A stretch of 64,000 nt of DNA from Desulfuromonas acetexigens (GTDB lineage: Bacteria; Desulfobacterota; Desulfuromonadia; Desulfuromonadales; Trichloromonadaceae), in contig NZ_FOJJ01000001.1 in the NCBI RefSeq assembly GCF_900111775.1, positions 124,001 through 188,000 on the forward strand. Direction: 5' to 3'. The notes beneath the pieces were generated by a model. That model was not told where the DNA came from and did no database searches. It saw only the letters and a list, made by a program, of their open reading frames with translations. Numbering within the stretch: the first letter of the stretch is position 1; each line of letters starts with the position of its first letter. Positions 1 through 9,154 of the stretch are shown here, piece by piece. The translations under genes and the position numbers were made by a program.

Positions 1-670
1 CCGCGGGGAGGTTGACGGTATCAAGAAAGGCCAGATATTCCCGCCGCGCTGCCAGGCGCATCTGCTCGCGATAGCTTTCCACATCCTCTACCGCGTAGGA
101 GCCGGGGGCGCCGTGGGCGTGGAGAAGGCGCAGGGTCCGGTCGGGGAAAAAGGCGGCGGCGGCTTCCAGCGCCTGGCGCGAGGCGTCGGAATAGTCCGCG
201 GCGACGACGATGTTGTTGTAGGGGCCGTGGACCCGGTCGGTGACGATGAGCAGGGGGATCAGGGAGCCGCGCATGAGTTCGTCCACGGTTTCGCCGAGGG
301 TGAAGCGCCCGAGCATTTCGTTGCGGGCGACGCCGGTGACGATGAGATCGCAGCCCTCTTCCCGGGCGATGCGTAAAACCGTCTTCGAGGGATGCCCTTC
401 TTCGATGCGCACGGCGACCCGGTTTCCGCCTTGCACCAGGGCATTGAGAAGCTGCCGTTTGGCGCTTTCGATAAGGCGGTTGTCGGGCCGGGACTGAGGG
501 GAGAAACGGGTGCGCCGAGCCAGGCGTGTCTTGGGTTGCCGCTCGAGGACATGCACAACCAGTAATTTACAATCGTATTGATGAGCCAAGGCCAGGGCGC
601 GGGCCTCGGCCCGGTCGCTGCGGGCGCTGAAATCGGTGGCCAGAAGGATTTTGCGGGGGGGGATGGACAT
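1..670 (-). CDS. Tandem universal stress protein (UspA family), C-terminus cut by window edge
   Basis: Reads leftward from an ATG at 670 and leaves the window at position 1, so about 223 N-terminal residues are visible. An AGGAG ribosome site lies 5 bases before the start. Residues 1-145 form one Usp domain, opening with the short basic stretch and the ILLATDFS strand, and closing with a glycine/serine nucleotide-loop-like motif (GRFTLGE...RGS near 121-136). A second Usp domain begins near residue 152 (NNIVVAADYS), so this is the two-domain, UspE-like form. Such proteins are cytoplasmic and bind ATP or other nucleotides during stress. Exact role cannot be read from the sequence. Confidence 0.85.
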   Translation of the reverse strand, partial: MSIPPRKILLATDFSARSDRAEARALALAHQYDCKLLVVHVLERQPKTRLARRTRFSPQSRPDNRLIESAKRQLLNALVQGGNRVAVRIEEGHPSKTVLRIAREEGCDLIVTGVARNEMLGRFTLGETVDELMRGSLIPLLIVTDRVHGPYNNIVVAADYSDASRQALEAAAAFFPDRTLRLLHAHGAPGSYAVEDVESYREQMRLAARREYLAFLDTVNLPA

Positions 671-713
671 GATTTCTCCTCGGATTATCCACGGCGGTAG
701 TGACTGCCCGGAA

Positions 714-722
714 ACTATAGCA
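714..722 (-). promoter_or_regulatory. Extended -10 promoter for the universal stress protein
   Basis: On the minus strand the bases read TGC-TATAGT, an extended -10 element (TG-N-TATAGT) about 45 bases before the stress-protein start. No convincing -35 box lies 16-18 bases upstream, which fits an extended -10 promoter. Not tested by any computation. Confidence 0.45.
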
Positions 723-868
723 GAGTGCGACGGCAGGCGGAAGGGATTTCCGCCCGGCGAAACAGGTCCCTGGCGTCGTGAATATTTAATGCTTGGCCTT
801 TGCCCGGCAAGCTCTTTACAATACCCCCCTATCCCTGCCTGTCGCTGAGAATCCCCGGGAGTTCACCT

Positions 869-2917
869 TTGTCCGAGACTTTGCCCACGACCACCGTTGC
901 CGAAGAGGATTTTCAGGGGCTGTTGCACCGCCTGGCCGGCAACCGCAGTGGTGATGCCCTCGAAACCCTGGTCATGGTCGTCGATTGGCTGCGCCCCAAG
1001 ACTCCGGAGAACAAGGGGTGGGCCGAAGGGCGCATGAATTATCTGACAATCGCCCTGGAGTCGTCTGATCTCCTGCCGCCGCCGGTTCTCGACGGCCTCC
1101 GGCACTGGCTGGGGAAGACGCAGTTTTTCAATGCCTTCGCTGGCCTCGGGGTTTTTTCCCGGCGGGGATTCGTGCGGGAATTCGCCGAGCGCTGTCACGA
1201 ACATATCAGTCCCACTCCACCGGCGCATAACTATCTGCGGGATATTCTCCCCTTGGTCTTTCATCAGGAAACGGACCCCCGTTGGGTCGCTTCCGTCTCG
1301 GATGAATCCTGGAGCCGGCTCTTTCTGGCGGTACGCCGCGCCCTGGTTCTGCCGGGGCGTCCCGATCCGGCGTTGACCCCCATTGAGGCCGCCCTGTACG
1401 CCATGGAGATGCTCTCCATCTGGGGTGCCGCCGAAGAGCTCGAACCGGAGTTGATGCGTCTCGATCCCGAGCTCTCGCAAAGTGATTCGGCTTTTGTCGC
1501 GCTACAACGGGAAATCGCCCTCTATGTTGAGCAGGCGCGCGCCCGGCTTAATCAGCCCGATCTTCCCGAAAGCGACGACAGTCACGCCCGGGTGCTGCTC
1601 GACCAATGTCGCGAGCAGCTCGCCCGTTTCCGCAAAAAAATCCTGACCCGGGGGACAACCATCTCCCTGGCCCATCTCCTCGAACGGCTGGATCAGACTT
1701 TCACTCGCATCGAGGATCTGCTCGACGTGCTTTCCCTCGACCCCGCCGTCGGCGGCGCGGCCCGAGGGCGCCTTTTCAAGCGCCTGGTGCAGGCCAGTTC
1801 CGAACGTCACAGCCCGCGCCTGCTCTGGCAGCGCAATGTGCGGCTGTTGGCCCGCAACATCACCGAAAGCGCCAGCAACCACGGGGAACATTACATTACC
1901 CGCGACGGCCGCGAATATCTGGCCATGCTCCGTTCTGCGGCAGGGGCGGGAGTGCTCATCGCGCTGATGGCCCTGCTCAAGCTGTGGATCGTCGAGCTGC
2001 CGCTGAAGCCGGTGGCTGAAACCTTTCTCGTCAGTCTCAATTACGGCCTCGGTTTTGTCTTCATCCACATGCTGCATTTTACCGTGGCGACCAAGCAGCC
2101 GGCCATGACCGCCGCCTGTTTCGCCGGTGCGGTGGAGCGGGAGGAGCAGGGACGGGCCAACCAGAAGAAATTGGCGGCCCTGCTGATACAGGTGTGCCGT
2201 TCCCAGTTCGCCGCCGTTGTCGGCAACGTCTCCGTCGCCGTGGCCGTGGCGCTTCTGGTTGGCGGGCTTTATCGTCATCTCACCGGAAGGTCCCTGCTGG
2301 CGGAGGAGGCGGTGGTCTATCAGCTGCATGTCTTGCATCCCCTTTTGAGTCTGGCATTGTTCCATGCCGCCATCGCCGGGGTCTGGCTCTTTTTTTCCGG
2401 TCTGGTCGCGGGGTTTTACGACAACCGCGCCGCCTACCTCGATGTGCGCCGCCGTCTGCGGCGCAATCCCCTGTTGACGGCCTTGCTTTCCCCCGAGCGA
2501 CAGGGGCGGCTGGCCGACTATGTGCATGACAATTACGGGGCCCTGGCCGGCAACTTCATCTTCGGCCTGCTTCTCGGGGTGACCGGCTATGTCGGAAGTC
2601 TGCTCAGTTTACCGCTGGATATCCGTCATATCGCCTTTTCGTCGGCCAACCTCGGCTATGTCATGAGCGGGGATGAACTCTCCCCGGCGGCGTTCCTGCT
2701 CAACCTGGCCTTCGTTCTGCTCATCGGGATGATCAACCTGCTCGTCAGTTTTTTTCTCGCTCTGTGGGTGGCGTTGAAGTCCCGGAGTACGCGCATGGGT
2801 CGTCTTTCTGCCCTCTGGCGTGCTTTCTACGACCGGGTGCGAGAGGATCCCCTGGTGCTGGTTTTGCCGCCGCGAGTGCTGTCGCAGATCAAGACCGGGG
2901 AAGACCCCATGAAGTGA
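869..2917 (+). CDS. PF10136-type multi-pass membrane protein (annotated elsewhere as site-specific recombinase Gcr)
   Basis: About 682 residues from a TTG at 869, which has GGGAG 7 bases upstream; the frame is also open to a TTG at 800, but that one lacks a ribosome site. The N-terminal half (to about residue 340) is helical and soluble-looking. The C-terminal half has about six or seven hydrophobic segments, beginning after the conserved motif HGEHYITRDGREY. This matches the family called Gcr or site-specific recombinase after a gonococcal gene. Nothing resembling a serine or tyrosine recombinase catalytic site is visible, and the architecture is that of an inner-membrane protein. Function is therefore unknown. 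It stands alone ahead of the ribosomal protein operon. Confidence 0.7.
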   Translation: MSETLPTTTVAEEDFQGLLHRLAGNRSGDALETLVMVVDWLRPKTPENKGWAEGRMNYLTIALESSDLLPPPVLDGLRHWLGKTQFFNAFAGLGVFSRRGFVREFAERCHEHISPTPPAHNYLRDILPLVFHQETDPRWVASVSDESWSRLFLAVRRALVLPGRPDPALTPIEAALYAMEMLSIWGAAEELEPELMRLDPELSQSDSAFVALQREIALYVEQARARLNQPDLPESDDSHARVLLDQCREQLARFRKKILTRGTTISLAHLLERLDQTFTRIEDLLDVLSLDPAVGGAARGRLFKRLVQASSERHSPRLLWQRNVRLLARNITESASNHGEHYITRDGREYLAMLRSAAGAGVLIALMALLKLWIVELPLKPVAETFLVSLNYGLGFVFIHMLHFTVATKQPAMTAACFAGAVEREEQGRANQKKLAALLIQVCRSQFAAVVGNVSVAVAVALLVGGLYRHLTGRSLLAEEAVVYQLHVLHPLLSLALFHAAIAGVWLFFSGLVAGFYDNRAAYLDVRRRLRRNPLLTALLSPERQGRLADYVHDNYGALAGNFIFGLLLGVTGYVGSLLSLPLDIRHIAFSSANLGYVMSGDELSPAAFLLNLAFVLLIGMINLLVSFFLALWVALKSRSTRMGRLSALWRAFYDRVREDPLVLVLPPRVLSQIKTGEDPMK

Positions 2918-2962
2918 CGCCTTTTCTTTGGGGATGAATGCGGGATTTTTCGTAAATAAACC

Positions 2963-2991
2963 TTGACATTCGCCACCGGCTTCTTTATTTT
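2963..2991 (+). promoter_or_regulatory. Sigma-70-type promoter for rplM-rpsI
   Basis: TTGACA (2963-2968), a 17-base spacer, then TATTTT (2986-2991), about 60 bases before the rplM start. A consensus -35 with correct spacing ahead of a ribosomal protein operon is a strong candidate. Confidence 0.65.
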
Positions 2992-3050
2992 CAGCTCTTC
3001 TGTGAGTCCCCGTTACCCAAATTCACAGTTTACGCATAGAGAGGAATTTC

Positions 3051-3479
3051 ATGAGCACGCAAGTCGCCAAAGAATCAGATATCAAGAGAGCATGGTTCGT
3101 CGTCGATCTGGAAGGCAAGGTTCTGGGTCGGGCGGCCACCGAGATTGCCCGCGTACTGCGCGGCAAGCACAAGGCCATTTACACCCCGAGCGTTGATACC
3201 GGCGATTTCGTCGTCGTCGTCAATGCCGACAAGGTCAAGCTGACCGGCACCAAGATGGCCGACAAGGTCTATTACAGCCACAGCGGCTATCCCGGGGGGA
3301 TTCGTTCGATCACCGCCGAGAAGCTGGTCGCAAAGAAGCCCGAAGATCTCATCAAAAAAGCGGTCAAAGGGATGCTACCCAAGAACAAATTGGGGCGGCA
3401 GATGTTCCGCAAGATGAAGGTCTATGCCGGCGTCGAGCATCCCCATGCCGCCCAGCAGCCCAAGGAACTGGTTATTTAG
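3051..3479 (+). CDS. rplM: 50S ribosomal protein L13
   Basis: 142 residues, the usual bacterial L13 length. The N-terminal [19 protein letters not shown] block and the C-terminal [20 protein letters not shown] signature are diagnostic. L13 is an early-assembling component of the large ribosomal subunit. The start has a GAGGAA ribosome site. It is followed after 25 bases by rpsI, the standard bacterial L13-S9 operon, and sits behind a good promoter at 2963-2991. Confidence 0.98.
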   Translation: MSTQVAKESDIKRAWFVVDLEGKVLGRAATEIARVLRGKHKAIYTPSVDTGDFVVVVNADKVKLTGTKMADKVYYSHSGYPGGIRSITAEKLVAKKPEDLIKKAVKGMLPKNKLGRQMFRKMKVYAGVEHPHAAQQPKELVI

Positions 3480-3504
3480 GATCGATACGAGGAGATAGAA
3501 CAGA

Positions 3505-3897
3505 ATGGCCGAGCAGAAATTCTACGCGACCGGTAAAAGAAAAACCTCCATCGCCCGGGTCTGGATGAAGCCCGGTGCCGGGGACATCGTGGTGAACAAT
3601 CGTTCCCTGGATGAGTTTTTCGGTCGGGAAACCTCCAAGATGGTTGTCCGTCAGCCGCTGGAGTTGACCGACAACGTCGGTAAATTCGATATTTCCGTTA
3701 ACGTCTGCGGCGGCGGTCCTTCGGGACAGGCCGGCGCTATCAAGCACGGCATCACCAAAGCCCTGCTTGACATTGATCCGGAGCTGCGCGCGGTGCTGAA
3801 AAAAGCCGGGTTCATCACCCGTGACAGCCGCGTGAAAGAGCGGAAGAAGTATGGCAAGCGCGCTGCTCGCCGCAGCTTCCAGTTCTCCAAGCGTTAA
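3505..3897 (+). CDS. rpsI: 30S ribosomal protein S9
   Basis: 130 residues with the S9 pattern: [15 protein letters not shown] at the N-terminus, a [15 protein letters not shown] central block and a basic C-terminus ending in the expected SKR, which reaches the ribosomal P site. An AGGAG ribosome site is positioned before the start. Co-transcribed with rplM; a strong hairpin terminator follows at 3953-3984. Confidence 0.98.
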   Translation: MAEQKFYATGKRKTSIARVWMKPGAGDIVVNNRSLDEFFGRETSKMVVRQPLELTDNVGKFDISVNVCGGGPSGQAGAIKHGITKALLDIDPELRAVLKKAGFITRDSRVKERKKYGKRAARRSFQFSKR

Positions 3898-3952
3898 TTG
3901 TCGCGATTCCTTGCGGGGTACGATTCCCGGCGGGAATGTGACCAATCCCATC

Positions 3953-3984
3953 GGAAAAGGGAAACCCTCGGGTTTCCCTTTTCC
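3953..3984 (+). terminator. Intrinsic terminator after rpsI
   Basis: A perfect 15-base inverted repeat (GGAAAAGGGAAACCC and its complement) closed by a two-base centre, so the real loop is formed by opening a pair or two. The right arm is itself T-rich (CCCTTTTCC). It separates the ribosomal operon from argC, whose ribosome site (AGGAG) follows directly. Confidence 0.7.
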
Positions 3985-4001
3985 TGTTCAAGGAGCCTGC
4001 C

Positions 4002-5039
4002 ATGATTCGGGTCGCCATTGTCGGTGCCAGCGGTTATACGGGGGTTGAACTCTACCGCTTGCTGGCTAACCATCCGCACGTCGAAATCACCTGTGTCACC
4101 TCCCGGCAGAATGCCGGCGAGCTCTTCGCCGATGTTTTCCCCTCCCTGCGCGGTCGCACCGAGCTGGTCTGCGATCCGGTGGAAGTCGAGATCGTCGCCG
4201 CCAAGGCCGATTTCGTCTTTACCGCCTTGCCGCACAAGACTGCTATGGAGTTCGTCCCCGGACTGCTCGCGGCGGGGAAGAAGGTGGTCGATCTGTCCGC
4301 CGATTACCGGCTGCGGGATGCCGCCCTTTACGAAGCCTGGTATCAGCCCCACACCAGTCCGGAGCTTCTGGCCGAGGCGGTCTACGGCCTGCCCGAACTC
4401 TACCGGGAGAAGGTCCGCCCGGCCCGTCTGGTGGCCAACCCCGGCTGTTATCCGACGAGCGTTGCCCTGGCTCTGGCCCCTTTGCTGAAAGCGGGGCTGA
4501 TCGATCCGGCCAGCCTGATAATCGACAGCAAGTCGGGTGCCAGTGGTGCCGGGCGTGCGGCCAAGGTCGACAGCCTTTTCTGCGAAGTGAACGAGGGGTT
4601 CAAGGCCTATGGCGTCGGCAACCATCGACACACCCCGGAGATCGAGCAGACCCTGAGCGATCTCGCCGGGGTGCCGGTGATGGTCAATTTCACTCCGCAT
4701 CTGCTCCCGGTCAATCGCGGCATTCTTTCGACCTGCTATGCCAATCTTAAAGAGAAATCGGATACCGCCCGACTGGTCGAGCTATTTGCCGATTTTTATC
4801 GTGACGAACCCTTTGTCCGGGTGCAGCCGAAGGGGAGCCTGCCCAATGTCGCCTGCGTACGCGGCGGCAACCAGTGCGATCTCGGCGTTGTCGTCGATCC
4901 TCGCACCCAGCGGGTGATCGTCGTCTCGGCCATCGACAACCTGGTCAAGGGGGCGGCCGGACAGGCGGTGCAAAACATGAACCTGATGCTCGGCTTCGAT
5001 GAAACGGCGGGGCTGAATGTCATCCCCCTCTACCCGTAA
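4002..5039 (+). CDS. argC: N-acetyl-gamma-glutamyl-phosphate reductase
   Basis: 345 residues, normal for ArgC. It catalyses the NADPH-dependent reduction of N-acetylglutamyl phosphate to the semialdehyde, the third step of arginine synthesis, in the cytoplasm. The N-terminal GASGYTG loop (residues 8-14) is the dinucleotide-binding turn. The catalytic cysteine is Cys149 in NPGCYPTS, and the conserved HRHTPEIEQ histidine motif follows near residue 210. AGGAG ribosome site before the ATG. No other arginine gene is in the window; the next gene is 71 bases downstream and unrelated. Confidence 0.97.
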   Translation: MIRVAIVGASGYTGVELYRLLANHPHVEITCVTSRQNAGELFADVFPSLRGRTELVCDPVEVEIVAAKADFVFTALPHKTAMEFVPGLLAAGKKVVDLSADYRLRDAALYEAWYQPHTSPELLAEAVYGLPELYREKVRPARLVANPGCYPTSVALALAPLLKAGLIDPASLIIDSKSGASGAGRAAKVDSLFCEVNEGFKAYGVGNHRHTPEIEQTLSDLAGVPVMVNFTPHLLPVNRGILSTCYANLKEKSDTARLVELFADFYRDEPFVRVQPKGSLPNVACVRGGNQCDLGVVVDPRTQRVIVVSAIDNLVKGAAGQAVQNMNLMLGFDETAGLNVIPLYP

Positions 5040-5110
5040 ATGGTTCGGAGTCCTTTCATGAAGGATCTAGGGTCCTGAAGCGCCAGGTAAAGAACGGGGT
5101 CTTCATCCCG

Positions 5111-6886
5111 ATGACCCGCACTGAAATGGCCGCCCGGGGCTGGGACGAGCTCGATGTGCTCTTGGTTTCTGGTGATGCCTATGTCGATCACCCCTCTTTC
5201 GGCGTGGCACTCTTAGCGCGGTTGCTGGAAGCGGAAGGCTACCGGGTGGGGATTCTTGCCCAGCCTGACTGGCGCGATCCGGAAGCTCTGCGGGGGATGG
5301 GCCGTCCCCGGCTCTTTGCCGGGGTCTCCGCCGGGGCCATGGATTCCATGGTCAACCATTACACGGCGGCGAAAAAGATCCGCCGGGACGACGCCTACAC
5401 TCCAGGCGGGCGGGCTGGAGCCCGTCCCAACCGGGCGGTCATCGCCTACACGGCAGCGCTCAAGGGCGCCTTCAAGGGGCTGCCGGTCCTCATCGGCGGT
5501 ATCGAGGCAAGCCTGCGGCGACTGGCCCATTATGACTACTGGGATGACGCCGTGCGCCGTTCGGTGCTGGTCGACAGCAAGGCCGATCTGCTTCTCTACG
5601 GCATGGCTGAAACTGTCTTGCTGGAAGTGGCGCGGCGGGCGGCCGGCGGCGAGGCGCTCAAGGCGATGAGCGACCTTCGCGGCAGCGCCCGGCTGACCTC
5701 GCAGCCACCGGAGGAGGGTGTACGGCTGCCTTCTTTCGAGCAGGTCGCCGCCGACCCCGCCGCCTTCGGGGAGGCCTACCGCCTTGCCGAGGGGGAGCAA
5801 AACCCTTACAACGCCTGCCCCTTACTTCAGGAACACGGCACCCGGACCCTGGTGGTCAATCCCCCGGCGTTGCCGCTGAGCGAAGCCGATCTTGATCGGA
5901 TCTACGCCCTCCCTTTTCAGAAGTTGCCCCATCCCGCCTACCGGGAGCCCATTCCCGCCTACGAGCAGATCCGTTTCTCCATCACCAGCCATCGTGGCTG
6001 TTTCGGCGGCTGTGCCTTCTGCGCGATCACCCACCATCAGGGCAAGTTGATCCAATCCCGCTCCGAGGCCTCGATTCTCGCCGAGATCGATGCCTTGACC
6101 GGCCATCCCGACTTTCGCGGTACTCTCACCGACATCGGCGGGCCGACCGCCAATATGTACGGCCTCGATTGCGGCGATGCAGAGGCCAGAAAGCTCTGCC
6201 GTCGCTCCGGCTGCCTCTTCCCGAAACCCTGTAAACATCTGCGCGTCAGCGACCGGCGGGCGGTGCACTTGCTCGAACAAGCTCGCCGCCACGACCGGGT
6301 CAAGCATCTCTTTGTCGCTTCCGGGGTACGTTTTGACCTGCTGGAGCGCCAGCCCGACTATTTCGATGCCCTGCTGACCCGTCATGTCGGCGGATTGCTC
6401 AAAGTCGCTCCCGAGTCGACCAGCGAGGCGGTAACGAGAGTGATGCGCAAGCCCGGTCCCGGCATTTTCATCGATTTCCTCCGGCGTTTTCGTGAACACA
6501 GTGCTGCGGCCGGCCTGCGCCAGGCGGTGGTTCCCTATCTGATCGCCGGACATCCCGGCTGCACCCTCTCCGATATGGTCGATGTCGCCCTCTTTCTGCG
6601 CGAACAGCGGTTGCGGGTTGAGCAGGTCCAGGAATTCACTCCGACCCCTGGGACGCTCTCGACCTGCATCTACCACACGGGTCGTGATCCCTTGACCGGG
6701 GAAGTGTTGCATGTGCCGCGTACGGAGAAGGAAAGGAAGCTGCAGAAGGCGTTGCTTCTTTGGCATTTGCCGGAGCAGCGCGCCCTGGTTGCCGAAGCAC
6801 TGCGCCTGGCGGGACGGGAGAGGGATGGTCGGGTGCTGCTCGAAGGGCGGGTTTCTGCGCGGCCAGTCGGCCGACTCCGGCGCTGA
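5111..6886 (+). CDS. YgiQ-family radical SAM protein
   Basis: 591 residues from the ATG at 5111. The radical SAM cluster motif is C297-x3-C301-x2-C304 (GCFGGCAFC). The family blocks [33 protein letters not shown] and KVAPES are all present. YgiQ proteins carry a UPF0313-type radical SAM domain and have no settled substrate. The start is uncertain: the in-frame codons just upstream read V-F-I-P before the Met, which matches the FLPM motif conserved in relatives, and the frame stays open through 5042. There is no good ribosome site at 5111. A non-ATG start further upstream is therefore possible. It lacks the long basic C-terminal tail of the E. coli protein. Confidence 0.9.
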   Translation: MTRTEMAARGWDELDVLLVSGDAYVDHPSFGVALLARLLEAEGYRVGILAQPDWRDPEALRGMGRPRLFAGVSAGAMDSMVNHYTAAKKIRRDDAYTPGGRAGARPNRAVIAYTAALKGAFKGLPVLIGGIEASLRRLAHYDYWDDAVRRSVLVDSKADLLLYGMAETVLLEVARRAAGGEALKAMSDLRGSARLTSQPPEEGVRLPSFEQVAADPAAFGEAYRLAEGEQNPYNACPLLQEHGTRTLVVNPPALPLSEADLDRIYALPFQKLPHPAYREPIPAYEQIRFSITSHRGCFGGCAFCAITHHQGKLIQSRSEASILAEIDALTGHPDFRGTLTDIGGPTANMYGLDCGDAEARKLCRRSGCLFPKPCKHLRVSDRRAVHLLEQARRHDRVKHLFVASGVRFDLLERQPDYFDALLTRHVGGLLKVAPESTSEAVTRVMRKPGPGIFIDFLRRFREHSAAAGLRQAVVPYLIAGHPGCTLSDMVDVALFLREQRLRVEQVQEFTPTPGTLSTCIYHTGRDPLTGEVLHVPRTEKERKLQKALLLWHLPEQRALVAEALRLAGRERDGRVLLEGRVSARPVGRLRR

Positions 6887-6899
6887 TCGGTTCTTGTCC

Positions 6900-9092
6900 T
6901 CAGCTCAGGGGGGGGACGTTGAGATAGGGCAGGGGTGGGGCGGTCGAGTTCCAGGCGACCGTCTGGTTGCGCCCCTCTTTTTTGGCTTGGTAGAGGGCCT
7001 GATCGGCCTGTTCCTGCAACGTCTCCAGACTGTCGGCATCCTCGGGAAATTCGGCGATGCCGAGGGAGAGGGTGAGGTGGCCTTCGGGCTGGCTTTCGGC
7101 CGCGCCCATGAATTCCCGTTCGGCGACGCACAGACGCAGTTTTTCGGCAGCAGCGCGGGCCCCTTCCTTGTTCGTCTTGGGCATGAGAATGATGAATTCC
7201 TCGCCGCCGAAACGCGCCGCCAGATCGATCCCGCGAATGTTATCCTGAAGAATCTGCGCCACATCCCGCAACACCTTATCCCCCTGTAAATGTCCGTGCG
7301 CGTCGTTGTAGCGCTTGAAATGATCGATATCGATCATGATCAGGCTGAAGTTCGTACCGTAGCGGCGCGCCTGGGCGAATTCCTTATCCAGCGCGGCCTG
7401 GAAAAAACGGCGGTTGGCCAGCCGGGTCAGGCTGTCGGTGTTGGAAAGATCCCGCGTCTGCTGGTAAAGGCGGGCGTTTTCGATAGCGATGGCGGCCTGG
7501 GCGGTAATCGCCTGGACCAGTCGGATTTCCCGTTCGCTGAAGCCACCAACTTCCTTCTTGTGCAGGTTGATGACCCCGAGAATCTGCTCCTTGAGGATCA
7601 TTGGCACGCAAAGCAGGGATCGGGTTTCGGGATAGTCGCGCAGATAGTCTTCAAAACGCTGATCTTCTTCGAGGTCGCGCACATGCAAGCATTCCTGCCG
7701 ATGGCTGATTTCCTCCATGAGGATGCTGCGCCCATCGAACAGTTCCCGATACTTGCGCGCCGGATTGAGCCCGAGGGTTTTGCTGATTTGTAACCGTTCC
7801 TCGTCCTGATAGAGCAGCAACAATAGTTCGTCGCAGGGGACGACATCCTTGATGATCTGCAGCACCCGGCCAAAGAGAACGTCGAGATCCAAGGAGCCGA
7901 TCATGTCTTGGATCAGGCTGAAAAGGGCCGAAAGCTCGTTAACGTGCGCTGTCAGTTCGGCGTTAGCCTCTTCGATCTGGCGGTTTTTATCGGTCAGCAG
8001 CGACTGGTAACGCAACTCTTCTTCGGCCGCGGCCAGTTCTTTTTCCTGGCGCAGGCTGTCGGCGTAGAGGGTGCGAAGTTTTTCAGCCATGAGATTGAAG
8101 GATTGGGCGACCTGCCCCAGCTCATCCTGTTTGGGCTTTTCGATGCGGAAATCGAAATTGCCCCAGCTCAGGGCCTGGGTCGCCTTCAGCAGGGACTGGA
8201 CGGGCGCCATGATCTGTCGCTGCAACAATTCGTAATAGAGGAGGCCCCCCATCAGGACGAAGAAGGCCAGGGTTGCGATCCCCTGCAGAGTGAGATCGTT
8301 AACCAGGGCATCGAGACTGTTCATGGGGATTTCGATGACGGTGAGGACCAACTCCGAGGTTCCGAGGGGAATGGCGCTGTAAAGGTATTTGCTGGAATTG
8401 CCGACCCGGATCAGCGTCTGTCCGCCGATCACCGTCGCCAGCTGATCGGGGGACAGGCTGGGAGGGAGGTGCTCGGGATCGCTGGCGGTGAGAATTCCCC
8501 CGGAAAGGTTCATCAGCGAAGTGCGTGCGCCGAAACCGATCGAATGGGCGCTTAAAAAGGAGGCCTTGATCGCTGTGCGCAGAATCAGCACTTGGCCGTC
8601 CCGGGCCCCCTCGGGCAAGAGGCAGGCGACGGTCAGGGTCGGTGGCATTTGCGCCGAGTTGAGGAAGCGAAAGCGGGGACGGCCGCTGCGGATGGCGTGA
8701 TCGATCAGTTCGCGCAGGTCCGAGGCAGGAAGTTCCTGCCAGCGGGCGACTGGCAGGAATTCCGCCTGAATGTCGCTGCGCGCCAGACTTGCCAGTAGTT
8801 CTTCATGCTCCGGGGGAAAAGACTGGGAGGCTCTGCCGGAAGGAGGAAGCCGATAGGCGTAGCCGATCAGTTCGGCGTAGTTCTGCAGGAGAAATTCCTG
8901 GTTCTTGATTTCCCGGAAAATGACGTCGCGGCCGGAGTTTAGCCGATCGTCGACGGTTTCATGGATGGCCCGGTTCAACAGCAGGATGAAGCTGAAGGTC
9001 GCCACCCCGCCGAGCAGCAACAGGATGATAAAGAAGGGGAGCAGAATTTTATGCCGCAGGGACCAGGCACTGCGCTGGGGGAATTCTCCCAT
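6900..9092 (-). CDS. Membrane-bound diguanylate cyclase (TM-sensor-TM-HAMP-GAF-GGDEF)
   Basis: 730 residues. One membrane segment lies near 14-38, followed by an extracytoplasmic region of about 220 residues and a second membrane segment near 260-285. Then come a HAMP linker, a coiled coil near 345-395, a GAF domain near 395-550 and a C-terminal GGDEF domain. The active-site motif is GGEEF at 629-633, and RxxD (620-623, RGID) sits five residues before it, so both catalysis and product-inhibition (I-site) residues are present. It makes cyclic-di-GMP from two GTP. GAGGAG precedes the start. It lies 62 bases downstream of an HD-GYP phosphodiesterase of the same overall design, probably in one operon, and converges on the ygiQ-type gene. 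Confidence 0.93.
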   Translation of the reverse strand: MGEFPQRSAWSLRHKILLPFFIILLLLGGVATFSFILLLNRAIHETVDDRLNSGRDVIFREIKNQEFLLQNYAELIGYAYRLPPSGRASQSFPPEHEELLASLARSDIQAEFLPVARWQELPASDLRELIDHAIRSGRPRFRFLNSAQMPPTLTVACLLPEGARDGQVLILRTAIKASFLSAHSIGFGARTSLMNLSGGILTASDPEHLPPSLSPDQLATVIGGQTLIRVGNSSKYLYSAIPLGTSELVLTVIEIPMNSLDALVNDLTLQGIATLAFFVLMGGLLYYELLQRQIMAPVQSLLKATQALSWGNFDFRIEKPKQDELGQVAQSFNLMAEKLRTLYADSLRQEKELAAAEEELRYQSLLTDKNRQIEEANAELTAHVNELSALFSLIQDMIGSLDLDVLFGRVLQIIKDVVPCDELLLLLYQDEERLQISKTLGLNPARKYRELFDGRSILMEEISHRQECLHVRDLEEDQRFEDYLRDYPETRSLLCVPMILKEQILGVINLHKKEVGGFSEREIRLVQAITAQAAIAIENARLYQQTRDLSNTDSLTRLANRRFFQAALDKEFAQARRYGTNFSLIMIDIDHFKRYNDAHGHLQGDKVLRDVAQILQDNIRGIDLAARFGGEEFIILMPKTNKEGARAAAEKLRLCVAEREFMGAAESQPEGHLTLSLGIAEFPEDADSLETLQEQADQALYQAKKEGRNQTVAWNSTAPPLPYLNVPPLS

Positions 9093-9154
9093 TCGGACTC
9101 CTCAAGGGGGAAAGAACGCTTTGGTCAGATGAACCCCAGGTTTCGGACGGAGAA

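Noticed and set aside
636-848. Short plus-strand frame in the divergent region between the stress protein and the PF10136 gene
   Set aside because: Overlaps both genes' 5' regions with no ribosome site or similarity.
869-2917. Gcr-type gene as evidence of a mobile element or recombinase
   Set aside because: No recombinase active site, no inverted ends, no attachment repeats; the protein looks membrane-embedded.
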